Assembly (NCBI GenBank): GCA_024399035.1
Contig: JAKSID010000004.1
Location: 33,482 to 97,481, forward strand
Direction of reading: 5' to 3'
Origin: Fibrobacter sp.
GTDB taxonomy: Bacteria; Fibrobacterota; Fibrobacteria; Fibrobacterales; Fibrobacteraceae
DNA length: 64,000 nt
Position 1 is the stretch's first letter, and each line of letters begins with the position of its first letter. A program made the position numbers and the translations under genes. The notes under the pieces were generated by a model. The model was not told the DNA's origin and searched no databases. It saw only the letters and a list, made by a program, of their open reading frames with translations. Shown here one piece after another: positions 23,850 to 32,558 of the stretch.

Positions 23850-24881
23850 ATGGCTGAATCAAGACTGAAAGATATTAAGATCCTGCACCGAGAACGTTTC
23901 TTGGTGCGGGACTTTTTTTGTCGTTATGGCAAAGACCTGCAGATGGCCAACCATTCTGCAAATGACTATCTAGACACTCCTATCGCCGAAAGCGGCATCC
24001 ATCGCCCTGGCCTGGCCATGGCGGGCTATACCTCGGTTTACAGTTCCCATCAGATCCAGGTCATTGGACATACGGAATGGAACTACCTGGAATCTATCGG
24101 CCCCGAAGGACGTGCCAAGGTTTTTGAAAACCTCTCCGTTTTCAAGTCTCCCATGTGGGTGGTGACCCACGCCCAGCTGCCTCACCGCGAACTTCGCGAG
24201 ATGTGCGAAAAGCAGGGCATTCCTCTGTTCACCACCACCTTGCATACTTACGAATTTATCAAGCTTTCTCAGCGCATCCTCGAAGAGTTCTTTGCGCCTC
24301 ACGCTGTTATCCACGGAAGCCTTGTGGACGTTTACGGTATCGGCATGCTCTTTGTGGGCGACAGTAACGTGGGTAAGTCTGAATGTGTTCTTGACCTTGT
24401 GGAAAGTGGTCACCGCATGGTGGCCGACGACGTGGTCCACATCAGTAACGTGGGCCGCTCCATTATCGGCCGCCCCGACCCGCTGATCAAGCACCACATG
24501 GAAATCCGCGGCGTGGGTATTCTGGATATCCGTTCCATGTTCGGTATCCATGCGATCCGCAAGCAGAAGAAGATTGAAACCATCGTGGAACTGCAGCAGT
24601 GGCGCCAGGATGGCGGTTACGACCGCACGGGTCTTAATGAGCAGGAAGAAGTCATCATGGGCGTTAAAATCCCTAAGGTGGTGATTCCTGTGGCTCCGGG
24701 CAAGAACTTGACGGTGATTTCCGAAGTCATTGCCATGAACACCTTGATGAAAATGAATGGCCAGAACGTGGCTGAGGACTTCAACGAGGCCCTTATGCAG
24801 AAGATTAAGGCCAAGGCTAAGGGCGAGTTCGTGGATGATTTGCTAGATTTCGATCCACAGAACTGGTCTTACTATGAATAG
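23850..24881 (+). CDS. hprK: HPr kinase/phosphorylase
   Basis: 343 residues. The N-terminal substrate domain contains HRPGLAMAGY (about 51-60). The C-terminal kinase domain has His155 in HGSLVDVYG, Walker A GDSNVGKS (170-177), VADD (191-194) and the family signature HHMEIRGVGILDIRSMFG (215-232). Walker A has Asn where most HprKs have Gly. It phosphorylates and dephosphorylates HPr on Ser46, coupling sugar state to catabolite control. It sits where proteobacteria usually carry ptsN after rpoN-hpf. No ptsH lies in the window. It overlaps the next gene by 8 bp. Confidence 0.93.
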   Translation: MAESRLKDIKILHRERFLVRDFFCRYGKDLQMANHSANDYLDTPIAESGIHRPGLAMAGYTSVYSSHQIQVIGHTEWNYLESIGPEGRAKVFENLSVFKSPMWVVTHAQLPHRELREMCEKQGIPLFTTTLHTYEFIKLSQRILEEFFAPHAVIHGSLVDVYGIGMLFVGDSNVGKSECVLDLVESGHRMVADDVVHISNVGRSIIGRPDPLIKHHMEIRGVGILDIRSMFGIHAIRKQKKIETIVELQQWRQDGGYDRTGLNEQEEVIMGVKIPKVVIPVAPGKNLTVISEVIAMNTLMKMNGQNVAEDFNEALMQKIKAKAKGEFVDDLLDFDPQNWSYYE

Positions 24882-25791
24882 ATTCGTCAGGCTCGTCAAA
24901 GAAAACGTAATTCCCTCGATTATCTTTTCGATACTCGTGGTTTCTTGCGCTGGAGCTTGGTATCTGCTTCATCCGGCTAGCCCCCATCACGACCGTTATT
25001 CCTTCGTGGTGGCTTACGACGCTATCGGTACCCTTTCTCCGGGAAACCCGGTGGAAGTTCGCGGTATCAAGGTGGGCGAGATTACCAAGGTTGAATTGAC
25101 GGAAGACGCTGTTTATGTGACTGCCCGAGTCCTGTCGACCACCAAGATTCCCGATAACTCCGAATATCGCTTGATCAACTCCGGCCTGATGGGTGAACGC
25201 GAAATGTGCATTCTGACTGGCGACAGCCCGGACATGATTCATGATGGTGATACCTTGAAGGGCCATTACGACGAAGGTACTTCTGGCGTGGTGAAGAGCC
25301 TGCTTGCCGCAGTGGACGACCTTGAGGACGTGATGGATACCTTGAACTCCTTCATTGATACCTTGACTGTGGGCTCTACCGGCCAGCGCATCAAACGAAT
25401 CATTACGAAGGGTAAGAAACTGGTGAAGGTCTCCAAGGCCGATGTAAAGTCCTGGCTTGGCGAGGCAGAAACTGTTATTGACGACTTGACTGGGGCCCTG
25501 GAAAAGACCAAGTCTACTTTGAACGACGCCGTGGCGAAGGGTGAAGCCAAGGTGGATGATGTGAAGGTTCTGATGGACCGCGCCGATGCACTTTTGAAAC
25601 AGTTGGATGGAATGAAGGGCCAAAGTGAGAAGCTTTTGTCCCAGCTTTCTGAACAAAATAATAGTGCCGGTCTGATTTTAGCTGAAAATGGCGAGTTTGT
25701 TAAAAAAATCGATAAGCTGGCTCGTTCCGCCGATGCGTTGATCGTCGACATTAAGAAACATGGCCTTAAACTGAATGTTGATATTTTTTAA
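24874..25791 (+). CDS. MCE/MlaD-family lipid-transport protein
   Basis: 305 residues. One N-terminal transmembrane helix (13-32), one MCE domain (about 40-118, containing GNPVEVRGIKVGEI), then a helical region to the C-terminus. MlaD-type proteins form hexamers that carry phospholipids between inner membrane and periplasm. No permease or ATPase partner lies next to it; lptB belongs to the Lpt system. The start overlaps hprK by 8 bp, so it is translationally coupled. Confidence 0.88.
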   Translation: MNRFVRLVKENVIPSIIFSILVVSCAGAWYLLHPASPHHDRYSFVVAYDAIGTLSPGNPVEVRGIKVGEITKVELTEDAVYVTARVLSTTKIPDNSEYRLINSGLMGEREMCILTGDSPDMIHDGDTLKGHYDEGTSGVVKSLLAAVDDLEDVMDTLNSFIDTLTVGSTGQRIKRIITKGKKLVKVSKADVKSWLGEAETVIDDLTGALEKTKSTLNDAVAKGEAKVDDVKVLMDRADALLKQLDGMKGQSEKLLSQLSEQNNSAGLILAENGEFVKKIDKLARSADALIVDIKKHGLKLNVDIF

Positions 25792-25875
25792 AAAATATTT
25801 TCACTTTGTAAAAAAAAAGAATAGTTTGTAGTCTATTAGTAGAAGATAGACCCCCTAACAACCAAGGAGTTTACC

Positions 25876-26349
25876 ATGGCCGAGAAGAAACCCGTAAAGA
25901 TGAGCGATGCAGATCTTAAGTTCTTTGAAGAGATGCTTGTTGAAAAACGTCGTGAGTTGGTGACCGCCCAGAGCGAATCCGACAAGGCCGAAACTTTTAA
26001 GAGTCAGATGCAGGCTGGCGACGGCGGCGAAGCCGGCAACAGCGCTGATTTGGCTACTGACTACAATGCACTGGAAACCAACTTTGAACTTGCCGCACGC
26101 GAAGGCAAGTACCTGGTCTACCTTGAAGAAGCTCTCAAGCGCATCAAGAAGGGTACTTTCGGTATTTGCAAGGTTTGTGGTCAGCTGATTCCCAAGCCCC
26201 GCCTGATGGCAGTGCCTACTGCGACCAAGTGCGTGAACTGTAAGGAAGAAACCAAGCGCAAGGAACGCGAAGACAGCCGTTTGGAAATGGCCCGTCTTTT
26301 GGCTGAAGAACAGCGCAAGGAACTCTTGGCTCGCAATTCCAAGAAGTAA
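25876..26349 (+). CDS. DksA/TraR-family zinc-finger protein
   Basis: 157 residues. N-terminal helical hairpin (about residues 10-90) and a C4 zinc finger, Cys98-X2-Cys101 and Cys119-X2-Cys122 (FGICKVCG, TKCVNCK). Relatives enter the RNA polymerase secondary channel and modulate initiation, often with ppGpp. AAGGAG precedes the ATG. A weak promoter-like site (TTGTAA 25806, TAGTCT 25829) and the terminator at 26389 bracket the gene. Whether it is DksA itself or a paralogue cannot be decided here. Confidence 0.88.
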   Translation: MAEKKPVKMSDADLKFFEEMLVEKRRELVTAQSESDKAETFKSQMQAGDGGEAGNSADLATDYNALETNFELAAREGKYLVYLEEALKRIKKGTFGICKVCGQLIPKPRLMAVPTATKCVNCKEETKRKEREDSRLEMARLLAEEQRKELLARNSKK

Positions 26350-26388
26350 AGCGAATATGGGTGAACGTTGCCGAGTTGTGCAACGGAT

Positions 26389-26419
26389 AAAGACCTCGGA
26401 TTCAGTCCGGGGTCTTTTT
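26389..26419 (+). terminator. Terminator of the DksA-like gene
   Basis: AAAGACC (26389-26395), inner TCGG/CCGG pairing, GGTCTTT (26411-26417) with continuing Ts. Confidence 0.85.
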
Positions 26420-26464
26420 TTAACCTCTGCCTCCTTGGGAGATAATTGCAAAAAAAACGGGTTT

Positions 26465-26505
26465 TTACGGGAAACTAGTCCGTAATTGCACTGTTTTTCC
26501 CGTAA
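26465..26505. repeat. Third copy of the TTACGGGAA...TTCCCGTAA inverted repeat
   Basis: Arms 26465-26473 and 26497-26505 span 41 bp, as in the copy at 17585-17625. It lies in the gap between convergent genes. Confidence 0.75.
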
Positions 26506-26548
26506 TTTGGACTTTTTCTACATCGTTTTCGTTGGAACGGAGCGTCTT

Positions 26549-27661
26549 TTAGGAAGCGAAGAATGTATCGGCAAGTTTTGCGCGGAAGGCGTGGATGCGG
26601 TCGGCGTTGGGTTCGCGGTGGGGGTACGTAAAATTGCTGAGGAGTACAACGGCGGCGCCCTGGTCCGGGTCGGCCACAATGCTTGCTCCTGTAAAACCGG
26701 TTTTCCCGAAGGTGCGGGGGGAGACCTTGGTTCCCATGAACTTGGCTGCGTTCAGCTCCCAGCCAAGGCCGGTACAGTCGCCTGCAGCGCCTGCGGGGCA
26801 GTGGCCGTAGGCAGGATTGGTGAAGGCGTTTGTACTTGCAAGCTTAAGGATGCCAGCGGGTGCGACTCGCTGGGCGTTGGCGCCGCCGAGTTCGCTGCCT
26901 TCGCCTGAATTGCAGACGACACCGTCGTTCAGCATCATCTGGACGAATTTAAGCAGGTCGGGCACGCAGCTGAACATGCCAGCGCTCCCCACGGGGAAAA
27001 GCTTTCGCAGTACCCAGGCACTTTCGTCGTGAATCTCGCCTTGGATTTCCCTGCCTCTGAAACTGCAGATTTCCGTGGGCATGATCTGTTCCCTCGGTAC
27101 AGGGTTCTCGGGGCGCGTCACCGGGTCCCAGCCACTGCGGGTCATGCCAAGCGGCCTGAAGAATCGTTCTGCACCCTGCTCCTGTAGGTCCTTGCCCGTT
27201 AGGCGGCAGAGAATCATACCCAGCAAAACGCTTGCGGGGTTTCCATAGTTAAAGGCGTTACCCGGCGCGGCAGAGAACTGATACGTATACAGGGCATTCA
27301 GAATGCCCTCGGGCGGCAGCTCCCTCAAAGTCTTCATAGGCACGCGGTAGTCCAGGCTATGGGTCAGCAAATGGAAAATGCGGATGTCTTCTCGATAGTT
27401 TGTTTGTAACTCGGGAATGAAGTCTACAACCTTGTCGTCTACAGAAAGCTTGCCTTCTAGAATGTAGCTGAGGGCCAGCGTGGAGGTGGGGCACACCTTG
27501 GTCAGGGAGGCAATGTCGAAAACCGTATTTTCGGGGGTGTTCAGCGCCACAATCTGGCTGGTTCCATCGGGCAGCAGAAATCCTGCCACGGCCTTGTTGA
27601 AAACGCCTTCGGTTTCCGCTTGTTTCAATAAATTTTGGATTTTTTCAAGGTTGAAAATCAT
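26549..27661 (-). CDS. Beta-lactamase-fold serine hydrolase
   Basis: 370 residues, no signal peptide. Class C/DD-peptidase-type motifs: SLTK (Ser52, Lys55), YGN (139-141) and a C-terminal FGKTGFTG near residue 320. Members include esterases, DD-carboxypeptidases and muropeptide-type hydrolases; the substrate here is unknown. The lack of an export signal argues against a periplasmic beta-lactamase. It stands alone, converging on the DksA-like gene and divergent from the kinase at 27734. Confidence 0.88.
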   Translation of the reverse strand: MIFNLEKIQNLLKQAETEGVFNKAVAGFLLPDGTSQIVALNTPENTVFDIASLTKVCPTSTLALSYILEGKLSVDDKVVDFIPELQTNYREDIRIFHLLTHSLDYRVPMKTLRELPPEGILNALYTYQFSAAPGNAFNYGNPASVLLGMILCRLTGKDLQEQGAERFFRPLGMTRSGWDPVTRPENPVPREQIMPTEICSFRGREIQGEIHDESAWVLRKLFPVGSAGMFSCVPDLLKFVQMMLNDGVVCNSGEGSELGGANAQRVAPAGILKLASTNAFTNPAYGHCPAGAAGDCTGLGWELNAAKFMGTKVSPRTFGKTGFTGASIVADPDQGAAVVLLSNFTYPHREPNADRIHAFRAKLADTFFAS

Positions 27662-27733
27662 GCTACGAAAATAGAAATGTTTTGGTAAAACTTATATTTA
27701 AGAGGCGTGAGTTGGAGGGCTAAGGTTTAAGTA

Positions 27734-30322
27734 ATGAAAAAGCATTTGGGAACAAACGAAAATGTGATGTGGATCCAGTATGTATTCAATGTGCTGGGAA
27801 TCTTTGTCAGTTTTGCTATTTTAACGTATTTCTCGTTCCAGTCCATTACTAACATTGCAAAAGACGACGCCAGTGTTGCTGCCCAGTCTGCCATTGAATC
27901 CGATGCGGAAATTTTAAACAATATTCTCAGTGAAGGCCAACATCAGTTGGATATAATTTGTAGGCTTACGGAGTATATCTGGCAAGAACAACGAACTATT
28001 GCTGAGGTGGAATCCCTGTTTGTTCTTGAAACGGAACGTTTCCGTGCTGATAAGAATCCCAACTTTTCTGTTCTTTTTGGCGTAATTGGTAACCATTTCG
28101 TGGATGGTGGCAAAAGGGTCCTTGATCCAGGTTACGATCCCAAGAAGAGACCTTGGTACAGGTCCGCCGTTAGAGCCTTGAATAACGATGCCCATCTTTC
28201 TTTTTTTGTGGATCATAACAACGGCTCCAGGCTGGTGACCCTGAGTAGGGCATTGTCTGACAAGGAAAGCGTGGTTGCCTTGAATCTTTCGCTGGAGGGG
28301 GTGAGAAACATTTTCAGTACACGCTGGGATAGCAGAACCCGTTGGATGGTTTTGAATACATCCGGTGATATTATTGGCCATTACGACGGATCCCAGATTG
28401 GTGAAAATTATTTGTCGAACAAATATTGGGGCACCGATAACGAGGAACTAGCCCGTAAGGCTCTCCGTACCGCAAACGAAAAAGTGCGCGTCGTTCAGGT
28501 TGGCAAAAACATTGTTGCCTATGTGGTTCCAATTCATAATCAGTGGTTCCTCGTAAAAATGTACGACAAGACCCATGTGGCAGACGATGTGCGTTGGACT
28601 ACTACCCGCAACATCATGGTGGCTGTATTCCTCTTCGTGCTCATGACTTTGTTCTTTACTTTGATTTTCTTTAGACATCGTAAAATGGTCAAGGCAAATC
28701 GAGTCAAGAGATTTATTCGTGCTAAGATGGACCACGAAATGCATGCAGCTATCAATGGTATCCTTGGCATGAATGCTGTGGTGATGAAATCCATTCATAA
28801 CGAAGATGCCCGTTCCTTCTCCGAAGGTATCCAGTCGGCAGTGCGGGGCTTTGATTCTTTGCTTAAGGATGTTCGCGAAATTTCCAACAACGAAGGCACG
28901 ATTCATGTGGAGGAACAGGAGTACAGCCTCTTTGAAATTCTTGCGGAGTGCTACAAGACGATTCTTCCGAAGGCCCAGATGAAGAATTTGCAAGTGACCT
29001 TCGAATGTTTCCCGGATATTCCGTCGGGCATGTGGGGCGATTCCTTCCATCTTCGTCAGGTTATCAATAATCTTTTGACCGATGCGGTCCAGCGTACGGA
29101 ATCGGGTAGCATTTGGCTTTCTGTAGACGGTTTCTTGGAACCTAGACGCCCGACCAGTGTAGAAGATCATTTTGTACTGCAGTTCTCCATTCGAGATACG
29201 GGAACCAGTGTGGAAAGGGGCCGCGGCTCCAACGTGGACGAATGGACCGATGCCAGTGCGGAACTGTGCCTTGCAAAGTTGGTACTGGATGCCTGTGGCG
29301 GCGAATTGATGATTAAGAGTCGCTATGGCGAAGGTACCACCTTTATGGTGTCCTTGCGCCAGCTGGTTTTGAATAAGGCCCCCATTGGTGATTTTGAAAC
29401 CAGGTACAATAGTCTTGCCTTAAAGGATAGCCAGAACGTCTCCATGCTGTTTGCCCCTGCTGCAAGAGTGCTTGTGGTAGATGACTTGGAAACGAACCTG
29501 AAGGTGGTTTGCGGTTTGCTGAAAGATACCAAGATCCAGATTGATACGGCGGTTAATGGCCCCCAGTGCTTGGAACTTGTGGCCAGCAAGCATTACGACT
29601 TGATTCTTCTGGACTACTCCTTGCCTGAAATGAACGGTGTGGAAACCTTTGACCGTATGAGGAAGGTGGGCGCAAAGCTGAACAAGGATACCCCCGTGAT
29701 TATGGTGACCGCAGAGACCGTGGACTTTAAGGATTCCTTCTTGAAGATTGGTTTGACGGACTACATGGTGAAACCTTACTTTGAAAAGGACTTGCTGAGA
29801 ATGTTGGCTTGGTACCTGCCCAAGAATCTGGTGCTTACCCAGGACGACCTGCAGGAGTTCCCGCAGAAGGAAAAAACCAAGTCTGTTGCAAAGACTGTGA
29901 AGGTGGAAGTTATTCCCGAAGAGGATGAGGAAATTGTTTTCCATTCGATTCTTACTCCGGAAGAAAAGCTCAATGTGTTCAAGGATGCTTTGGATGTGCA
30001 GAAGGGCCTGGAATACTTCTCCCGTGATGTACGCTGCTATTACGAAGTGGTGAAGGAATTTGCCCACGAAGACAAACGCCATGGCTTTGATAAGACCTTC
30101 CAGATGAAGGACTGGAACAATTATCAGATTTTGATCCACTCTGTGAGTGGCATGGCCCAGGCTATCGGTGCAAGCGTGCTGGCCGCAAAGGCGCAGGTTG
30201 TTGAAAAGGCTTGCAAGGATTACAAGTTCGATGAACTCAATGATTTACACCAGGCCTTTATTGCAGCCTATGTGGAGACCATTGATGTGATCAACAAGGG
30301 AGTTGCTGGTTATGAAGATTAA
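27734..30322 (+). CDS. Cache-domain hybrid histidine kinase with receiver and HPt domains
   Basis: 862 residues. TM1 (12-37), periplasmic dCache domain (40-285, with DPKKRPWYRSA), TM2 (292-315), HisKA with phospho-acceptor His334 in MDHEMHAAINGILG, HATPase (about 400-545), receiver (577-695, Asp627, Lys680) and C-terminal HPt with His802. The ATPase domain is eroded: the N box reads NNLLTDA and the usual G2 Gly-x-Gly-Leu-Gly is replaced by SAELCLAK, so autophosphorylation is doubtful. It senses a periplasmic small molecule by family analogy. It overlaps the next gene by 11 bp. Confidence 0.9.
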   Translation: MKKHLGTNENVMWIQYVFNVLGIFVSFAILTYFSFQSITNIAKDDASVAAQSAIESDAEILNNILSEGQHQLDIICRLTEYIWQEQRTIAEVESLFVLETERFRADKNPNFSVLFGVIGNHFVDGGKRVLDPGYDPKKRPWYRSAVRALNNDAHLSFFVDHNNGSRLVTLSRALSDKESVVALNLSLEGVRNIFSTRWDSRTRWMVLNTSGDIIGHYDGSQIGENYLSNKYWGTDNEELARKALRTANEKVRVVQVGKNIVAYVVPIHNQWFLVKMYDKTHVADDVRWTTTRNIMVAVFLFVLMTLFFTLIFFRHRKMVKANRVKRFIRAKMDHEMHAAINGILGMNAVVMKSIHNEDARSFSEGIQSAVRGFDSLLKDVREISNNEGTIHVEEQEYSLFEILAECYKTILPKAQMKNLQVTFECFPDIPSGMWGDSFHLRQVINNLLTDAVQRTESGSIWLSVDGFLEPRRPTSVEDHFVLQFSIRDTGTSVERGRGSNVDEWTDASAELCLAKLVLDACGGELMIKSRYGEGTTFMVSLRQLVLNKAPIGDFETRYNSLALKDSQNVSMLFAPAARVLVVDDLETNLKVVCGLLKDTKIQIDTAVNGPQCLELVASKHYDLILLDYSLPEMNGVETFDRMRKVGAKLNKDTPVIMVTAETVDFKDSFLKIGLTDYMVKPYFEKDLLRMLAWYLPKNLVLTQDDLQEFPQKEKTKSVAKTVKVEVIPEEDEEIVFHSILTPEEKLNVFKDALDVQKGLEYFSRDVRCYYEVVKEFAHEDKRHGFDKTFQMKDWNNYQILIHSVSGMAQAIGASVLAAKAQVVEKACKDYKFDELNDLHQAFIAAYVETIDVINKGVAGYED

Positions 30323-32012
30323 TCTTGGAAAGAACAGACTCCCCGAAAGAAAAGAAGAAAAATCCGGTGACAAGAGGGGCTATAGACTGTCCTTTAGTCT
30401 TGGCACTGAATTCCGCGGATTGATCAACGAAATCCTGGCCCTTAATGCCATTGTGCTCAAGGGCGTGGAAGACCCGGTTCTTAAACGCTACTCCAACAAG
30501 ATCCAGAACGCCAGCCGAGGCCTTTTGTCGGTGGTGAACGACGTGATGGACTTTTCCAAGATTGAATCGGATGAACTGGATATTGCTCCGGTCAACTACA
30601 ACTTGTTCCAGATGCTGAACGAATGTTATGAAATGTTCTACCAGCGCGCCCAGGATAAGAACCTAAAGTTCGTTTTCGACATAGACCCGAATACGCCTGC
30701 TGAACTTTTTGGTGATGAAAAAAGAATCCGCCAGATTTTGCTGAATCTGATTTATTATTCCCTGAAGTTTACGTCTCAAGGCGATGTGACCTTGAAGGTT
30801 TCCTTTGAAAGGGATGACGATGCCTCGTCGGATATAATCAACCTCATCTTGATTGTGAGCGATTCCGGTACGGGTATTCCGCAGTTTGCCATGGACAGCT
30901 TGTTCCAGATTTCGGATCGAATTGCCACGGGCGGTGATGTGGACGGTGTTGACCTGTGTCTCAACCTGACGAACCGTCTGGTAAATCTTTTTGGCGGAAC
31001 CTTGAATGTTGCCAGCGAAGTTGGCCGTGGTACAACTTGCAAAATCTCTATTCCCCAGTTGGTGAAGAGAAACGAGCCTATGGGCGATTTCTTTGAACAG
31101 CGCAAGGTTCATTCTCATTCCATGGAACTGGTGCTGGAAAAGTTCCGTGCGCCCAAGGCGGAAATTCTTATGGCGGATGGCCTGCCCATGAATTTGCGCA
31201 TGGTGAAGAGTATTCTGAGTGCTTCTAAAATCAAGATCGACGTTGCGGATAACGGCATGGAGGCTCTTGAACAGATCAAGCGCAAGCATTATGACGTTAT
31301 CCTTCTGGATCAGGAACTGCCTGTAATGACGGGCGGCGAAGTGATGGAAATGATTAGTGCTTTGTCGGAGGTGCCGAATGCGGAAACGCCTGTGGTGCTG
31401 ATGATTCCCGATGACCAGGTGGTGGTGAAGGAAGTATACGAAAAGCAGGGCTTTGCGGAATGCTTGCAGAAACCCATTCGAGAAGACCGACTCCTGCTGC
31501 TCCTGGATAAGCTGCTCCCGCCGCACCTTGTGGAAGTTGCAGAAGAGATTCCCCAGAAGGTCCAGCCCGTTAACACTAAAAAGCCTGCGGCAGAGCCTGG
31601 TGCAAAGATCCAGAAGGATGCAAGGGATGTTCTTGACATCGTCAGGGATTTCAATATGTCTTCGGATTTGCTGAAACTTTCTGCAACGAAGTTTATCGAT
31701 GTTCGCGTGGGCCTGAATTTCTGCCAGGGTGACGAAGACCTTTACCGAAGCCAGTTGATTGATTTCAAAAAACTGAATCGTCAAGATACCCTTGAGTCTG
31801 CCATGGATGACGAAGATTTTGAAATGTACCGAATAGAGGTTCGTTCCTTGAAGAGTGCGGCTCTTGCTATCGGCGCCATTGATGTGGCCAGCCGCGCCAA
31901 GGCTATGGAATTCGCTTGCAAGGAAGGCCGCTTTGAATTCGTGCAGATGCATCACGGTGACTTTATTCGTGAGTACAAGAACTTGATGAGCGTTCTGGTC
32001 GAAATGTTTTAA
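30312..32012 (+). CDS. Degenerate hybrid histidine kinase lacking both histidines
   Basis: 566 residues, no membrane segment. It is a paralogue of the C-terminal part of its neighbour: HisKA-like, HATPase, receiver and HPt-like domains in the same order. Aligned key sites are lost: Thr32 replaces the HisKA His and Arg511 replaces the HPt His. The N box is NLIYYSLKFT (second Asn lost), and G2 glycines are missing, while DSGTGIP remains. Receiver Asp333 and the KPI lysine persist, but the acidic pocket reads ADG. Likely a pseudokinase or allosteric partner of the upstream protein. ATG 30312 is favoured over TTG 30303. Confidence 0.88.
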   Translation: MKINLGKNRLPERKEEKSGDKRGYRLSFSLGTEFRGLINEILALNAIVLKGVEDPVLKRYSNKIQNASRGLLSVVNDVMDFSKIESDELDIAPVNYNLFQMLNECYEMFYQRAQDKNLKFVFDIDPNTPAELFGDEKRIRQILLNLIYYSLKFTSQGDVTLKVSFERDDDASSDIINLILIVSDSGTGIPQFAMDSLFQISDRIATGGDVDGVDLCLNLTNRLVNLFGGTLNVASEVGRGTTCKISIPQLVKRNEPMGDFFEQRKVHSHSMELVLEKFRAPKAEILMADGLPMNLRMVKSILSASKIKIDVADNGMEALEQIKRKHYDVILLDQELPVMTGGEVMEMISALSEVPNAETPVVLMIPDDQVVVKEVYEKQGFAECLQKPIREDRLLLLLDKLLPPHLVEVAEEIPQKVQPVNTKKPAAEPGAKIQKDARDVLDIVRDFNMSSDLLKLSATKFIDVRVGLNFCQGDEDLYRSQLIDFKKLNRQDTLESAMDDEDFEMYRIEVRSLKSAALAIGAIDVASRAKAMEFACKEGRFEFVQMHHGDFIREYKNLMSVLVEMF

Positions 32013-32024
32013 AGGAAGTGTACT

Positions 32025-32558
32025 GTGGAAGAACAGATTGACGTTTTGAATAGGGATGGAACCTTTGCAGGTTATGCCCGTGGCCGCACCGAGGTGCATA
32101 CGAAGGGCCTGTGGCATCGTACGGTTCACATCTGGGCTTTTGATAAGGCTGGCCGCATTTTGTTCCAGCTGCGCGCCCGTGTCAAGGAAAACAACCCGGG
32201 GCTTCTGGATACGAGTTGCGCAGGCCACATTTCTGCGGGAGACGATAGCCGTAACGCCGCCGTTAGGGAACTTCGCGAGGAATTGGGCGTGACGAAGCGT
32301 CCCGAGGAATTGGAGTATCTTTTCGAGTCTGGCCACGAAAGCGTTTTGAACGGCGGCGCCTATCTGGATAATGAATTCTACGACGTGTATCGCATAACGC
32401 TGTCCGACGCAGAAGCGGGCGCGCTGATACCACAGCCGGGTGAAGTAGATGATTTTGTTTGGATGACCGTCAAGGAATTTGCGGCTGCCCTCCAGGAACA
32501 TCCTGAAAAATTTGTGGATCACCCTAAGGATTTTGATTGGCTTAAAGGTTTGGTGTAA
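32025..32558 (+). CDS. Nudix hydrolase
   Basis: 177 residues. The Nudix box is GHISAGDDSRNAAVRELREE, with the REUxEE core intact and Asp in place of the first box Glu. It resembles IPP-isomerase-like/YfcD Nudix proteins (DVLNRDGTFAGYARGR at the N-terminus, WHRTVHIW). It hydrolyses a nucleoside diphosphate-X or related pyrophosphate; substrate unknown. GTG start at 32025 after an AAGGAAG site, 12 bp after the pseudokinase gene. TAATG overlap with the diguanylate cyclase suggests one operon. Confidence 0.9.
   Translation: MEEQIDVLNRDGTFAGYARGRTEVHTKGLWHRTVHIWAFDKAGRILFQLRARVKENNPGLLDTSCAGHISAGDDSRNAAVRELREELGVTKRPEELEYLFESGHESVLNGGAYLDNEFYDVYRITLSDAEAGALIPQPGEVDDFVWMTVKEFAAALQEHPEKFVDHPKDFDWLKGLV

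Noticed and set aside
30663..32522. A 619-codon minus-strand frame opposite the pseudokinase and Nudix genes
   Set aside because: Antisense to two genes with recognisable motifs.
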